Assembly: GCA_017311315.1 (NCBI GenBank) | Contig: CM029622.1 | Location: forward strand, 11,679,656 to 11,743,655 | Reading direction: 5' to 3' | Length of the DNA: 64,000 nt | Origin: Dendrocalamus latiflorus | Taxonomy: Eukaryota > Streptophyta > Magnoliopsida > Poales > Poaceae | Shown: one piece after another, positions 1 through 11,159 of the stretch | Position numbering within the stretch: position 1 is the stretch's first letter | Layout: each line of letters begins with the position of its first letter | Translations under genes and position numbers: made by a program | The notes under the pieces: model-generated | What the model saw: only the letters and a program-made list of their open reading frames with translations | The model's database searches: none | What the model was told of the DNA's origin: nothing

Positions 1-1361
1 GCTTCGCGAGGCCGAAGAGTAGCGCCTCGTATTCGGCCGTGTTATTGGTGGCCAGAAATCCGATGCATGCCCAGTACAGCAGGTAGTGCCCCTCCGAAGT
101 AGTGACTACTACACCCACGCCAGCGCCAGAAGTGTCGTAAGCTCCGTCGGTGTTGAGCATCCACACCGGGTCCTCTGGCTGTTGGACGCGCTGGGCCGAC
201 GGGGTCCATTCCACGAGGAAGTCCACAAGGACATGGGATTTGATCGCCGTCCGCAAGGCGTATGTCAGGGAGAACGGCGCAAGCTTGGCCGCCCACTTGC
301 CGATGCACCCTGTGGAGTCCTTATTGTGTAGCATCTCCGCCAAAGGGAATGAGGATGGCACCATGATTAGATGGGCCAGAAAATAATGTCGGAGCTTTCT
401 CGAGCCATGAGCAATGCGTATGCCAGCTTCTCCAGCTCCGTATACCGTGTCTTAGCGCCCTGAAGGGCCTCGGAGACAAAGTATATGGGGCACTGGAGAG
501 CGCCCTCCTTGAGAACAAGGACGGCACTGACCGCCATTGCTGTAGCTGCGAGGTAAAGCAGGAGGGGAGCCTCTGGTGTCGGGGCGACCAATGTGGGGAG
601 GCTTGCGAGGTGTTTCTTGAAGTCGTCGAAAGCCTTTGCGCAGTCGTCGTCCCAGTGGAACCCGTCGCAGCCGCGAAGTGTCTTGAAAAATGGCAGGCCC
701 CGTTCCGCCGCCCTAGACAGGAAGCGGCTCAGCACAGCCATGCGGCCACCTAGCCTCTGGACCTCACGTGTCGTCTTGGGCAGCTCCATGGCGAGGATTG
801 CGTCGACTTTGTCATGGTTCGCCTGGATGCCACGTCCAGACACGAGGAAGCCCAAAAGCTTGCCTGCTTGCACGCCGAAGACGCACTTGTTCAGATTGAG
901 TTTGATGCCCGCTCGCCTGAGGTTGTCGAAGGTCTCTTGAAGATCTTGACCATGGGAGGCGAGTTGCCTGGTTTTGACGACTATATCGTCAACGTAGGCC
1001 TCCACGTTCCTCCCGAGCTGGAAAGCGAGCGCTAGCGCAATGAGGCGGGTAAATGTTGCTCCTGCATTCTTCAGGCCGAAGGGCATCCTGACGAAGCAAA
1101 ATATCCCAATAGGCATGATGAAGCTGGTCTTATCCTCGTCGTCCTTAGCCATGTAGATCTGGTGGTAGCCAGAGTATGCATCCAAGAAGCTCATGAGCTT
1201 ACACCCCGCCGTAGCGTCCACCAGCTGGTCTATGCGCGACAAGGGGTAGTCATCATTCGGGCATGCCTTGTTGAGGGCAGTGAAGTCGATGCACATACAC
1301 CAGGCGTCGCTAGCTTTTTTCACCAGTACCGGGTTGGCAAGCCAATCCGGGTGCTGGGCTG
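1..1361 (-). pseudogene. Ty3/gypsy pol fragment (reverse transcriptase to RNase H)
   Basis: Read on the minus strand from 1361 down to 1, this is the central part of a gypsy polyprotein. The RT core is clear: 'MPFGLKNAGATFTRL' and the active-site YVDD (codons at 995-984). A one-base frameshift near 400, followed by a stop at 367, breaks the frame. In the shifted frame the connection region and the start of RNase H follow, with 'TDGAY' (first catalytic Asp) near 150 and 'AEYEALLFGLAK' (catalytic Glu) at the window edge. It is closely related to the pol of the element at 34203-46483, but it keeps about 50 connection-domain residues that the other copy lacks. Protease and gag are absent: homology stops at about 1361, where copia LTR sequence begins. 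It is a dead, truncated copy that continues beyond base 1. Confidence 0.93.
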
Positions 1362-1868
1362 CTTCTATTTATTTCAAGTACTTGCTCTGTTGGCATCAAA
1401 GGATCAAGAGATTTCATCAAAAACCATTGATTTGGGCAAGTTCTGAGTTTTTCATTTTGCTGTTGGGCTATCTCTGAACCTCGGTCGGTCAGACCGGGTC
1501 GTGACCGGCGGTCAGACCGAGTCGTGACCGGCGGTCAGATCGGTATGACAAGGCTGGTCAAACCGGCGTGGGCCGGGCGGTCTGACCGCCGGCCAGGGTG
1601 CGGTCAGACCGACCTGATGCCTGCGATCTGACCGGCCACCCCCTGTTCAGCCCTTGAATTTCCTCTTTGTTACTGCTGTTCCTTTTAGGTTGTTTCTTCT
1701 GTGCTTCTCCTCTCTTCTGTATTTTGCAAGATTTCCAGAGAGCATGAGCTTTCCTCTTCATAGCTTGTCGTAGCTATTTGGAGAGGTAAATCTTTTGGGG
1801 ATCTTGAGGGCAAATTTTTTTAAGAGCCGACATTCACCCCCCCCCTCTGTCGCCATTTCGGTCCAACA
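1362..1868 (+). mobile_element. 3' part of a copia-type LTR
   Basis: The segment ends in a C-rich stretch followed by 'CTCTGTCGCCATTTCGG' and the terminal 'TCCAACA' at 1868. The 3' ends of the copia LTRs at 48684 and 58788 share this design. It also has several copies of the near-palindromic motif GGTCAGACCG between about 1486 and 1630. The 5' half is missing, and the left border abuts the gypsy pol fragment. No primer-binding site follows, so it is a solo or truncated LTR. Confidence 0.6.
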
Positions 1869-2664
1869 CATAGTCATAAGTCTTACTGTGATTACTCTTT
1901 GGTCATAAGTCCTTCTATGACCACGTAGTCGTAAGTCTTACAGCCACTACCTCTCTGGTCGTAAGTCCTTCTATGACCATGTAATCGTAAATCTTACTAT
2001 GACTACTACCTGATCGTAGTCCTTCTATCACCACATAGTGGTAAGTTGACTTATGACCACCTTATGGTCGTGGACCTTCCTGCCACCAACATATCTCCGA
2101 ATAACTTGTCTATGATGAACAACTACATCGTGGGTTTATCTGATAAGATAGTTAGAACGTGCGTTTATCCAATAACCACACACGATCTCTCTGTCTCTCT
2201 CTCTCTCTCTGACAACAACTGCTACACGATGAATGGCTTTTACGTCTCTCTGATAGTAACTTCTGTTAGGCGGTTATCATCCGAAGTGTTGAGGCGTCAT
2301 CTGGCATGAGACAACTACTATTGCTTCACTCGCTATATAAAGGTTAACATCGAAGTGAGGTAGAGAGGCAATTCAGATCGAAGGAGGAGATAGTGCTAGC
2401 CATTTGCAAAATTCTCTATTGTAATTCCTTTTTCTAGTAATTAGCAATTGCACATGACGTAGGGTTATTATTCTCTCAAGAGAAGGCCCAACCCTGGATA
2501 AAATTTCTGTGTCTCTACTCTGCATGTGCATACACCGAGTCTTCTGAGAGTTTCCCGAAATTCAAACAAATCATACGTAAGATAGATATTAAAACATCGA
2601 TAGAAGGAAAGAATTTTTAGAACCTCCTATATACCCCTCATCTAGTCGGTTATCATTGATCCGA
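1869..2664 (+). mobile_element. Gypsy-type LTR-like segment with TATA box
   Basis: After a short tandem array there is a TATA box 'CTATATAAAGG' (2333-2343). It is followed by a leader and a U5-like stretch containing 'GACGTAGGGTTATTATTC' near 2456, wording typical of rice Tat/RIRE2-like gypsy LTRs. A 'CCGACA' end lies near 2664. No primer-binding site was found after it and no partner LTR was recognised. The exact borders are uncertain. Confidence 0.45.
1871..2090 (+). repeat. Four-unit tandem repeat, about 55 bp
   Basis: Four degenerate units start at 1871, 1926, 1982 and 2036. Each begins with a form of 'TAGTCGTAAGTCTTAC' and ends with a form of 'CCTTCTATGACCAC'. The array lies just upstream of the TATA box at 2333 and may be part of the U3 of the LTR-like segment. 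Confidence 0.75.
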
Positions 2665-4112
2665 CACCGAAGGCGATGAATCGACAACAGGAAGCGATTT
2701 CAGCCTAGATTAAGAAAATCTTGATTCTGGGAGATTGGCTGCACCAAAATCAAATTAAATTCGCAGATGAGTTGCATGGATGCTAGAACACAATATGACT
2801 TGAACAGTTTCAGGGAAAACAAGTCGAGAGAGAGATGGCACAGTGGAGGGAGGAGGCTAGTGCATGGCTCAGTTTTGGCTCGTTTGGGCTCTTTGCTTAG
2901 TGAAAGAGGATGGCTAAGGGTTTGCTTAGGGGTAGAACATGAGGTGGAGCTTCTATTTGTAGGGAAAAATAAAAAAAATGGATCGAAATGGGCAAATTGA
3001 ACCAATATCGGTTTCTAGGTTTGAAAAGTTAGAAATTGAATTACGGATGAATTAAATGGCTAAGAAATGGATGGAATTAGTTGGTTGAGTTGCACAAGAT
3101 GGAGATGAGGCTTGGTTTGAAAATGGGCTGAGAGAGAGGAAGCCATTGCCGTTGCTCTGCTCGTTCTCTGTTGTCTGTTCATGAGGAAGATGAACAGTAC
3201 TTCAAGCCAAGCGTCCATCGATACAATACTGTTGAAACAAACTAACCTCAAATAAATTCGATGACAGTGTGTGTACTTCTTGATCTCTAGAGTCATAAAA
3301 GAAGATAAGGAGTTCCACAATGTAGAATGAATTTGATTGGCTTAAGATTGAGCTAAATTGTACATGTGTTTATTTGTTCATGGAGACCAATTGGTCTCCA
3401 ACATCACAGCTATTTGACAATTTTATGAACAATAATTGCTTCAAAAAACAAATCGAGACCAATTGAAACCCATCAACTGCATTATAACCACTATCAAAAA
3501 ACAAATCGAGACCATGTGAACAAATGAGTCACATTTCACAACAAGACAAAACTCCTATGAAGGAACAACCTTACAAATCAACAACGTTCACAAGTAGCAA
3601 AAGTATCTCAATAGTCAAAAAAACAATAATTGCTTCAAAGAACAAATAGAGACCAACTAAAACCCATCAACTACATTATAACCACTATCCAAAGAACATT
3701 CATCAACCGCAAGGGGATGTAATCATAATAACAAAATAAAAACTCAAGGAAAACAACAACTTTTTTAAGAATCTCATTCCCCAACCTCTGGAACTAAGTT
3801 ACACAAGGAAAATTCTTCACCATTTCAATACCACAAATAGTGGTATAACCTCTCCATGCCCATGGCTGCAACCACGATCTCTATCTCTCGACATCGACTA
3901 TCACCACACATAACAATCATAAAATCAAATCATAGGCATAAAAGATTATCTCATAACATAAATTAACAATGCGACATAACGGAAATGCAAATGCAATGCT
4001 TGACCCTTTCCCATCCTACTGTGCACCAGTGTATTAAATTTTTAAGTTAATTAACCATTAGCAAATTAAGTTTACCTAAGTTATCAATACATTCACCATG
4101 GACCTAAAGCCT
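2665..4112 (-). other. Non-coding remnant downstream (minus strand) of a gypsy LTR
   Basis: This stretch follows the primer-binding site of the reverse-strand LTR at 4127-5811. It would be the 5' internal leader of that element, at least from 4112 down to about 3400. No gag or pol similarity is visible. Short open frames between 2700 and 3320 on the minus strand have no recognisable domain, and I do not call them genes. Confidence 0.4.
3430..3697 (+). repeat. Pair of about 73-bp direct repeats, 194 bp apart
   Basis: Segments 3430-3502 and 3624-3697 are about 90% alike. Both start 'CAATAATTGCTTCAAA' and contain 'AACCCATCAACT' and 'ATTATAACCACTAT'. They lie in the leader region of the reverse-strand gypsy element. 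Confidence 0.8.
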
Positions 4113-4126
4113 GCTTTGATACCAAC
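4113..4126 (-). other. Primer-binding site of reverse-strand gypsy element
   Basis: The minus strand reads 'GTTGGTATCAAAGC' directly after the LTR end at 4127. It matches the initiator-methionine tRNA 3' end used by many plant LTR elements. Confidence 0.75.
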
Positions 4127-5811
4127 TGTAACACCTTACGAACCACATTACCCCGGGATGCTACTAAACTACACTTACGACCAGCTGGATTGCAATGAAA
4201 ACCCGATAGCACCTCCCTAGATTAAAAAAATTATGCGAAAGCATAGCAACATAACATAATAGAGAATAACAAAACACCATAAGAATATAAAACTGCGCAA
4301 CATCATCCTTTATCAACCTAGCTTTGGGTACTCAAACCCCACTAAAGCCAACCACGATGTAGCATTATTAAGCTACAATGCTCAATGACTAAGAGAAACA
4401 AATGATAAAAAAAGTCTTCTAACTTATTACAGTAAAACCCATGAAGAATTGTGTAATGGTGTTTTGCTGCTCTTCCAAACATGCTCAAGGATCACCTGGG
4501 AGAGGGAATACAGGGGTGAGATGAAATCCCAGCAAGTAAACTGTTTAACAAATTACTTAAACTGCACATGATTAAACATCATGTTAATGACATTAACAAT
4601 TAATTCTCAATGTCCACACTGTAGCCTCATTCATATCCAAAACCACAATTACTACCAATAGCAACCACAATAAAAATACCCTATGCCACAAGTGACTCTC
4701 ACAAGCCCATTCCTCTACTCACACCAATGGCAACCACAAGATATTACCTCATGCCACAAGTGACTCTCACAAGCCAATACCTCTTAAAACCTCAAAATAA
4801 GATTTATTCTCATAAAATACATATGTATACAAATGATCCACTGAACTCTTACCTGGCAACGTAAGAGTGTGCATCGTACTACGACAATGTATAAAACTAT
4901 ACCAGTATGGTCGTGGCTAGGTGCAGTGACATAGCTTCAATGCAAATGATATGCTATGACATGCATGATATGGCCACGATTGATTCATTAGGGTATAACC
5001 ACATGGACAACAATATATAAAATAAGACATATAGCATAGCAGGGCATCTTTATTTAAAGGTGGATTAATTAACAAACATCAACAATTATGGTGAAGATAG
5101 TTAAATTAATAAGTTAAAATATAGCAACAACCACTACGTTTACTTGCTTCTACCGAAGGGGCGAAGAGCTCAACATGGTCAGGAGCGAAGCCACCCTTGG
5201 AGAGACCATAGCAAGAACCTCCAAACACCAGCACAAATCACCCTACTCCTCTTCTTCTCCTCCTTCCTCTTCCTCCTTCTCTTCCTCTTCTTCCTCCCCT
5301 CCTTCTTCTCTTTTGCTCGGTTGCAAAGGGGTGGAGGTTCTACAAATTGGAGGGATTGCAGGGGAGAAGGGGGGACGTGGGGGAGGTGGGAGGCTGGGAG
5401 GGGGCAGCTGTGGGGGGAGAAAAGGGAAGGGGGTGGCGCCCTAGGGTTTGGGGGGGTAAAGGGGTGGCCGGCCCACTCCCAATGGGCTAAAACCTTGGGC
5501 CGAAGGCCTATGCCCCCAAACATCTCTAAAAATTTAGAATTTTAGTCCTTTTTATCATCAAATATTTAGTATTTAATTCCCCATTGATCACCCTGGAAAA
5601 ACTTATTTAACCCTCATTCGATTCTCGATTTTAATCACCGAAATCTCCGAACGCTGTTCGAAATATTACTCCACGGCCAAAAACTCGTCAAAATACTGAA
5701 TTTTCTTCCCTTTTGCAAACCTCAGAAAATTACTTCTTTAATTATATTATTTTTATTTATTTTTATTTTTTTAATTTGCCAAGTCTCTCGACTACCATTT
5801 GGGATATTACA
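4127..5811 (-). mobile_element. Gypsy LTR (minus strand), 1.69 kb
   Basis: On the minus strand the LTR starts 'TGTAATATCCCAAATGG' (5811 downward) and ends 'GGTGTTACA' at 4127. A Met-tRNA primer-binding site follows at once. The inner part has a long GA-rich run (CT-rich on the plus strand, about 5238-5316), and G-rich and C-rich stretches at 5340-5480 explain the spurious open frames there. The partner 3' LTR and the coding domains were not found. The start and end words and the tRNA choice suggest the Tekay/Del (RIRE3/RIRE8-like) group. Confidence 0.75.
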
Positions 5812-6015
5812 ATTTTCTACTAAAACCCGTCTGTGCTGGTCCACTATCACCAATGGTTACGAGTTAATAATTATCTGTGATAGACTGCATCACAGACGGT
5901 TCAAAAGTTGTCTATGATGACCTCATGTCATTATGACCCATAAACTCATATTGCTCACGAAAGCATCTGTGATGACGTTTTTGAACCACCTGTGATGACC
6001 TTTTCTGCAGTAGTG
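5812..6015. mobile_element. CACTA transposon end fragment
   Basis: The segment contains subterminal words such as 'CATCACAGACGGTT', 'TCTGTGATGAC' and 'ACCTGTGATGACC'. It ends at 6015 with the inverse of 'CACTACTGCAGAAAAGG', a typical CACTA terminus. The other end is lost at the border with the gypsy LTR. Confidence 0.65.
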
Positions 6016-6269
6016 TGGAATAAAAGGAAGTAAGTGGGAAGACAGAGAAGAAAGAAAGAAAGAAGTGGTGGTTGGTAGCTAGGAATGCTGGTGTTAAACG
6101 TGTCATGGGGTGGGCATTCGAAGGGATGGGTTTCCTCTGGAAATTTTTGTTTTTTTAGAAAATTCATAATAAGCTTTAATTAATTTAAAATATCCAAATA
6201 AAATCTAGACACTTTTGAATAAATAATTGGGAACTAATTTGGAATACAATGAATTTTTAGGATGTTGCA
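6016..6269 (-). mobile_element. 5' end of a gypsy LTR (minus strand fragment)
   Basis: On the minus strand this reads 'TGCAACATCCTAAAAATTC' from 6269 downward, then AT-rich sequence with 'AAAGCTTATTATGAATTTT'. It resembles the first 150 bases of the LTR at 22040 ('TGTAACATCCTGATTTTC'). Only about 250 bp remain. Confidence 0.5.
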
Positions 6270-6270
6270 A

Positions 6271-7981
6271 TGATCAAGGTGTCATTAGAAGATAGAGGCT
6301 AGCGGACTGGTTATAAGTCAAAAATACAAAGAACTAGAGTGGAAGCTACCGGTCATGAATATGACAGGCAATGGCAAGAGACTAGGACTAAGCTCAGGGA
6401 TGAGCTGTGGTTCGTGCGGTCAGGTAAGTCTGGGTGCCATCATGGTGCAAAGAAAGACATGTGGCGTGCCAAGTGACTTGGGTTGTTTACAAGCGAGGAC
6501 GGTTCAATAGGATCCAAACGCATGAGAGGCTTAGCGTCTCATTGGAGCCATATGGAGTTGAAGGTGAAGCATGTGTTTGTTTCAAGGCTAAGGAAGTGTG
6601 AAACTTTGTGGAAAGCGGTAGAGGGGTATTTTGGTAAAATTGCACAAAATGAAAAAGTGGTAGTGTGCAAAACCGCAGTGATAATTTAAGTGGATTAATT
6701 CAAGGAGTGTTCATGGCAAATTCAGCCTATTGAGCCAAGTGGAAATCATGCTTTGAGAAGTGTGCATGTGTGAGTGTAAAACCCGGTATGGTGTTGGGTT
6801 AACATGTTAGCCTATGTAAGAGTAGATGAAACCGAACTAAACATACTAGTTAGGGTTTCTTGTGAGCCTCCATATATAAAGGAGGGAGAGGTGTTGGCTA
6901 GGGTTAAGTTTTGGAGCTGCTTGTGTATAGACAATTTGATGAGTAGACAACTTGATGAGTTAGCGTTCTTAGAGAGAACATTTGGTAGATGAGTTGGGGC
7001 TCTTGGTTTTGAGCATGTTGTCATCCTTAGGCTTATGAAGTGGCTAGCGAGTGGCTATAAATATTTATCTCCAAGTATCTATAGACATTAAAATTCATCC
7101 AAATATTTCTCCTCTTTGCTCAAGTGTGGAAATCTTGATTTGTCTTGATGTTTTTTTTATGTTTCCTTCTCCCCTATTGATATTGCTTTATGCCAAGTAC
7201 TTGCAAGTGATAGAGATATCTCTTGATGACTAGATCCCATCTATGTAGGCACCCTCCTTTGTAAGTTCTTGGATTTACCTGGTTTTGACTCAAGAAAGGT
7301 GATTTCGGGGGTTTTGATATTAATGGTATCTGAATTGATTCTTGTTGTGATTTGAGGATGCTAAGATTTGTAGAAAACCATCCTTAGCCATCTTGGCTTG
7401 ATTCCTCCCACAAGCTCTCAATCATTGTTTTTGTATTTTGCCTGATTTTGGTGCAACCTTACTTAGAATCAAGAAAGGTCAAATATTTGCAAGGATTTGT
7501 TTCAATTTCTTGATGGATTCAATTCACAATATCATAGGCTAGGTGTGTGCAAAGTTTCAAGTAGTTGGAACTATGGATTTAATGTTACGTCGATTTTTGG
7601 ATTTGAAATCATGCTGAAAATATGTTCTATTCTTAGGGGAGGTTAGACTACCAATCAACTAGAGGTTAGACCGCTCAGAGGTTAGACCAGTTCAAGCAAT
7701 TAGACCACCCTCTAGTTGGAGATCAGACTGCCAACCAAGTAGCGGCTAGATTGGTCCAAGCGATTAGACCACCCTCTAGTTGGAGGTCAGACCGTGAGAA
7801 CCTTGTCAAGGTAAGTTTTACTCGATTTTTCATGGAGACTTTGAATTTAGACTCTGGATTTCTTTACTAATCATAGTTATTAGAGTGAAAGACTCTGAAA
7901 ATCTATATAAAAAAAAGAATTTAGAGAAACCGTATTTATAAGGCTCCTATTCTACCTCCTTCTAGTCGTCTTCTCAATCCT
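6271..7981 (+). mobile_element. Degenerate copia-type (SIRE-like) solo LTR
   Basis: The order of landmarks matches the complete LTR at 56998-58788. They are 'GAGGGGTATTTTGGTA' near 6625, 'AAAACCCGG...GGGTTAACA' near 6780-6800, a TATA box 'CATATATAAAGG' near 6871, a U5 with 'TTGTCTTGATG' repeats, a cluster of GGTCAGACCG-like motifs (7640-7795), and an end resembling 'CCTCCTTCTAGTCGTC...ATCCTA'. It starts 'TGATCAAGG' at 6271. No coding region follows, so it is a solo LTR or a strongly truncated element. The borders are approximate. Confidence 0.55.
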
Positions 7982-8665
7982 ATGGTAATGCAAGCAAGCA
8001 AACTAACGACGAAATCTTGTAGAACCTGACAAATAAATGCACTAACCATGCCCATTGTCATCACATTCTGAAACACAAACATCGGTCCTAACGTTACATT
8101 GCAAAAATGGTAGAAATCACGGGAAGAGCACATCCCCACAACATAAGTCTTTTGCTGGTGTTATCGTGTGTACAAAGTCAAACACCTCCCCTATCATGTA
8201 CCAACAACGCAAAGTGGCATGCAGCTACTGGAAAAATCTTTATGTAACACGACAATTAATCTCACCGAGCATGCATGACATCATCGTGTCATAAATTTTT
8301 GTGACAACCCGAACTGTAGTGGAAGAAAACCAAAAGCCACCAAAAGCGGACACCCATGCAAAACAAATCTTCTGCTAGCTAGTATTACGTCTAAAAGCAC
8401 CCGTCCTTACCAGTAATACAAACTGCCAAACTAATAGAGAATTGATTTCGTGTAGAACACATACCAATTAATAGCAACAACCATATACTCGACGCAATCA
8501 CATCATGAAAAACACCGTGCCAACTCAAAACCTCCAGGGGAAATGCAAAGGCCACAAAAAGATGACACTCCACGCAACATAGCCTTTTCCCCGTATTGTC
8601 TCTACTAATATAACATAAAAGTTTGTCCATTTACCTCCCCTCCGTGGCTCCCGTGCACATGCACA
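7982..8665. other. No gene seen; degenerate internal duplication
   Basis: Segments near 8000-8200 and 8415-8620 share a diverged layout: 'AACTAA...TTGTAGAACC/GTGTAGAACAC', then 'CAACATA' followed by 'CTTTT'. This suggests an old duplication with a spacing of about 430 bp. I found no coding region. Confidence 0.35.
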
Positions 8666-8885
8666 CACTACTACAAAAGAGGCTATACTGGACGGCTATA
8701 TCGCAGACGGTTCATATAGAACTGTTTGTGCTTAAACTATCACAGACGGTTTCTTCTAGTAACCGTCTGTGATACTTTCACAGACGGTTCTTAACATGAA
8801 CCATCTGTGATCATTGAGACATCACAGACGGTTCGTATAACAAATCGTCTCTAATAATGAACTAAAGAAGCTACTGAGATGAGAG

Positions 8886-9503
8886 TTAAATACAAGGCAA
8901 ATTTATTACAAAAGTCTTAAAAAAGATATTCCCAGATCCTAGTCTTCTGGGCTTCATATGCTTCTTCTTCGACTTTTGAGTTGGAGGATCAGTCGCTGAG
9001 TTCTCAAATGACGTGAAGATTATCCTTGCCCTCTCCACTTCCTCCTCTAGCCTGGGCGAATCATTAGCATGGCCCATAATCTCAAAGAGAATGCTATGAT
9101 AAGCTCCCTTAGAATCGGCTGATTCTGCTTGATCGGCAAGGTTATCCATGTGTCTCTCCACTGCCGCAAGAGCTTCATCCGCTTTGTGCATATTGCAGAG
9201 AAGAGCAAGGCTAAGGGCGGTTTCCCTTTCCTGAGTGGCAACGAGACACCTCCGTCGACAGCGGATGATGAGGTCCAGCTGACGGATGGAAGCGAGTCGA
9301 GGAAGGAGAGCAGGGTGTGAGCAGAGAAGCTGCTCCAGACGTAAATTGCTGGCCGCATGTGAAAGGTTACAGCCAAACAACTCATGATGGATAGATGAGA
9401 GGAAAGAGATCAAAAGAATATTAAATGTCATTATTGAGAAATCTAGTGAAGAATATGAGGGAGAGAATGTCACAGTGTAGAAGAGTTTGATTAGGGCACG
9501 CAT
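8886..9503 (-). CDS. Hypothetical 205-residue protein inside the CACTA element
   Basis: This reverse-strand frame is uninterrupted for 205 codons. The N-terminal 50 residues are hydrophobic and low in charge. From about residue 50 the protein becomes helical and charged: 'RLEQLLCSHPALLPRLASI', 'ALAAVERHMDNLADQAESAD', 'RLEEEVERARIIFTSFEN'. It ends in a lysine-rich tail. I do not recognise a named domain. Because it lies wholly between CACTA ends that carry no transposase, a captured host-gene fragment is likelier than a transposon gene. The real start may be internal, since the first 50 residues look unlike the rest. Confidence 0.4.
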   Translation of the reverse strand: MRALIKLFYTVTFSPSYSSLDFSIMTFNILLISFLSSIHHELFGCNLSHAASNLRLEQLLCSHPALLPRLASIRQLDLIIRCRRRCLVATQERETALSLALLCNMHKADEALAAVERHMDNLADQAESADSKGAYHSILFEIMGHANDSPRLEEEVERARIIFTSFENSATDPPTQKSKKKHMKPRRLGSGNIFFKTFVINLPCI

Positions 9504-9825
9504 AATAAACGGTTATCATAGACGGTTCATATACTAAACCGTCTCTGATATTAATATCACAGACGGTTCATATTCCAAACCGTCTCTGATATTGACTTAT
9601 CACAGATGGTTCGTATAACAAACCATCTCTGATAATGACACGTCACCGATCCGTGGTGTACACCCCAGGATTTCGATCCACCCATCTATTCTCTCCACAT
9701 CGAATGGCAGGCACCAGTTCCTCCCACTGCTCAGCCCTTATTAATAACTCCCCATCTACCTTTCCACTCGTAGTCACGTGTGAGTTCATCCACTAGCTAG
9801 CTTCCTGCATCTTTCCCTCCACTGT

Positions 9826-10352
9826 GAGCTAGCGCCTCCATTGTGGCACCACGATAGGCTGGACAACACACTCTTGTCGTAAGTGTTGTAAGTGTGTCTT
9901 ATTTAGCCTCACCTTCGTGCCACGAAGGGTTCGTTACCTTGTTATCCTGTAATAAAATGTGTTGTTGTGCTTGCCTCTGTATTTGCTTGTTCCTCAACGA
10001 CGCCGACTACTACCGTGAGCTAGCACCTCCGTTGTGGCATCACGGTCTTGTCGTAAGTGTCGTAAATGTGTCTTGTTCAACCTCACCGTCGTGCCACGAA
10101 GGGTTCATTAGCTTATTATCCTGTAATAGAATGTGTTGTTATGCTTGCCTCTGTATTTTCTTGTTCCTCAACGACACCGACTACTGTCGTGAGCTAGCGC
10201 CTCCGTTGTGGCACCACGGTAGGTTAGACAACACACTCTTGTCGTAAGTGTCGTAAGTGTGTCTTATTCAGCCTCACCGTCGTGCCACGAAGGGTTCGTT
10301 AGCTTGTTATCCTGTAATAGAATGTGTTGTTGTGCTTGCCTCTGTATTTGCT
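9826..10352 (+). repeat. Three-unit tandem repeat of about 175-190 bp within the CACTA element
   Basis: Units start at about 9826, 10015 and 10189. Each begins 'GTGAGCTAGCGCCTCC' or a close variant. Each contains 'GTGCCACGAAGGGTTC' and 'TTATCCTGTAATA', and ends 'TTGCCTCTGTATTTGCTT'. The middle unit lacks about 15 bp. Confidence 0.85.
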
Positions 10353-10852
10353 TATTTTCAAAGGGCATGGATAACATTATTTCTTGAGGCCGACCAAACA
10401 ACAGAAAATTTTAAGGTATAAAGTGAACTATCATAGACGATTTGTGGTATAAACTGTCTATGAAGGACTATCACAGACGGTTCTATATATCAATCGTCTT
10501 TGATACTCGCCAATCACAGATGGTTGGTAACTAGAACCGCCTGTGATACTGGCCAATCACAGACGGTTCTATATACCAACCGTCTATGATACTTGCCAAT
10601 CACAGACGGTTCTATATACCAACCGTCTGTGATACTCGTCAATCATAGACGGTTGGTAACTGGAACCGTCTGTAATAGTTTTCTTCACAGACGGTTTTAG
10701 TTACAAACTGTCTGTGTTGTCTTTTTCACAGACGGCTCATAAATCGTCTGTGATAACCTCTGATTATCACTAACACATAAATACAGGCGGTTAAGAAAAC
10801 CGCTTGTGATGACTCGTTCGAACCATCTATGATGACTCTTTTTGTAGTAGTG

Positions 10853-11159
10853 TCAGTGCACCTCCCCCTCCACGCACATGCCTAACTTCTCTTCATGTAA
10901 CCTCCACTCACGCAACCCATGTCTCCCTTCTTCCCTGCCTCCCTCCACACATGAGGATGCTAGCTACTAATGTGGCCGACCAACTTCCTGAGGATATTTT
11001 TCTATAGAAAGTAGTGGAGAAGGTTGAGTGCATTGCTAAGATAGTGGATAAAGACGCAGAGAAGGTTGAAATTGTCATTTAGAAGGTTTGATTCCATATT
11101 CTTGTCTTTGTCTTCAAGCTTGATACTAATATTATTTGAGAATCTTGTTGTTGGGTGTG
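10853..11159. other. No feature recognised
   Basis: This short unique-looking stretch lies between the CACTA element and the minisatellite. It is pyrimidine-rich at first and AT-rich later. No coding or repeat signal was seen. Confidence 0.4.

Larger units (their letters stand above)
8666..10852. mobile_element. CACTA (En/Spm-type) non-autonomous transposon, 2.19 kb
   Basis: The left end is 'CACTACTACAAAAGAGGCTA' (8666) and the right end, reversed, is 'CACTACTACAAAAAGAGTCA' (ending 10852). Flanking triplets are ACA and TCA, a near match to the 3-bp target duplication of this superfamily. Both ends have dense subterminal arrays of 'CACAGACGGTT' and its complement (8700-8860 and 10430-10810), and a third cluster lies at 9505-9650. 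No TnpA or TnpD transposase domain is visible, so it would depend on an autonomous partner. The interior holds a 205-codon reverse-strand frame and a three-unit tandem repeat. Confidence 0.85.

Noticed and set aside
2700..3320. Minus-strand frames of 86-101 codons that might be a small gene
   Set aside because: No recognisable motif, no splice or promoter support, and they lie in a retroelement remnant.
5144..5545. Open frames of 89-133 codons on both strands
   Set aside because: They come from CT-rich and G-rich runs inside a gypsy LTR. The composition explains them.
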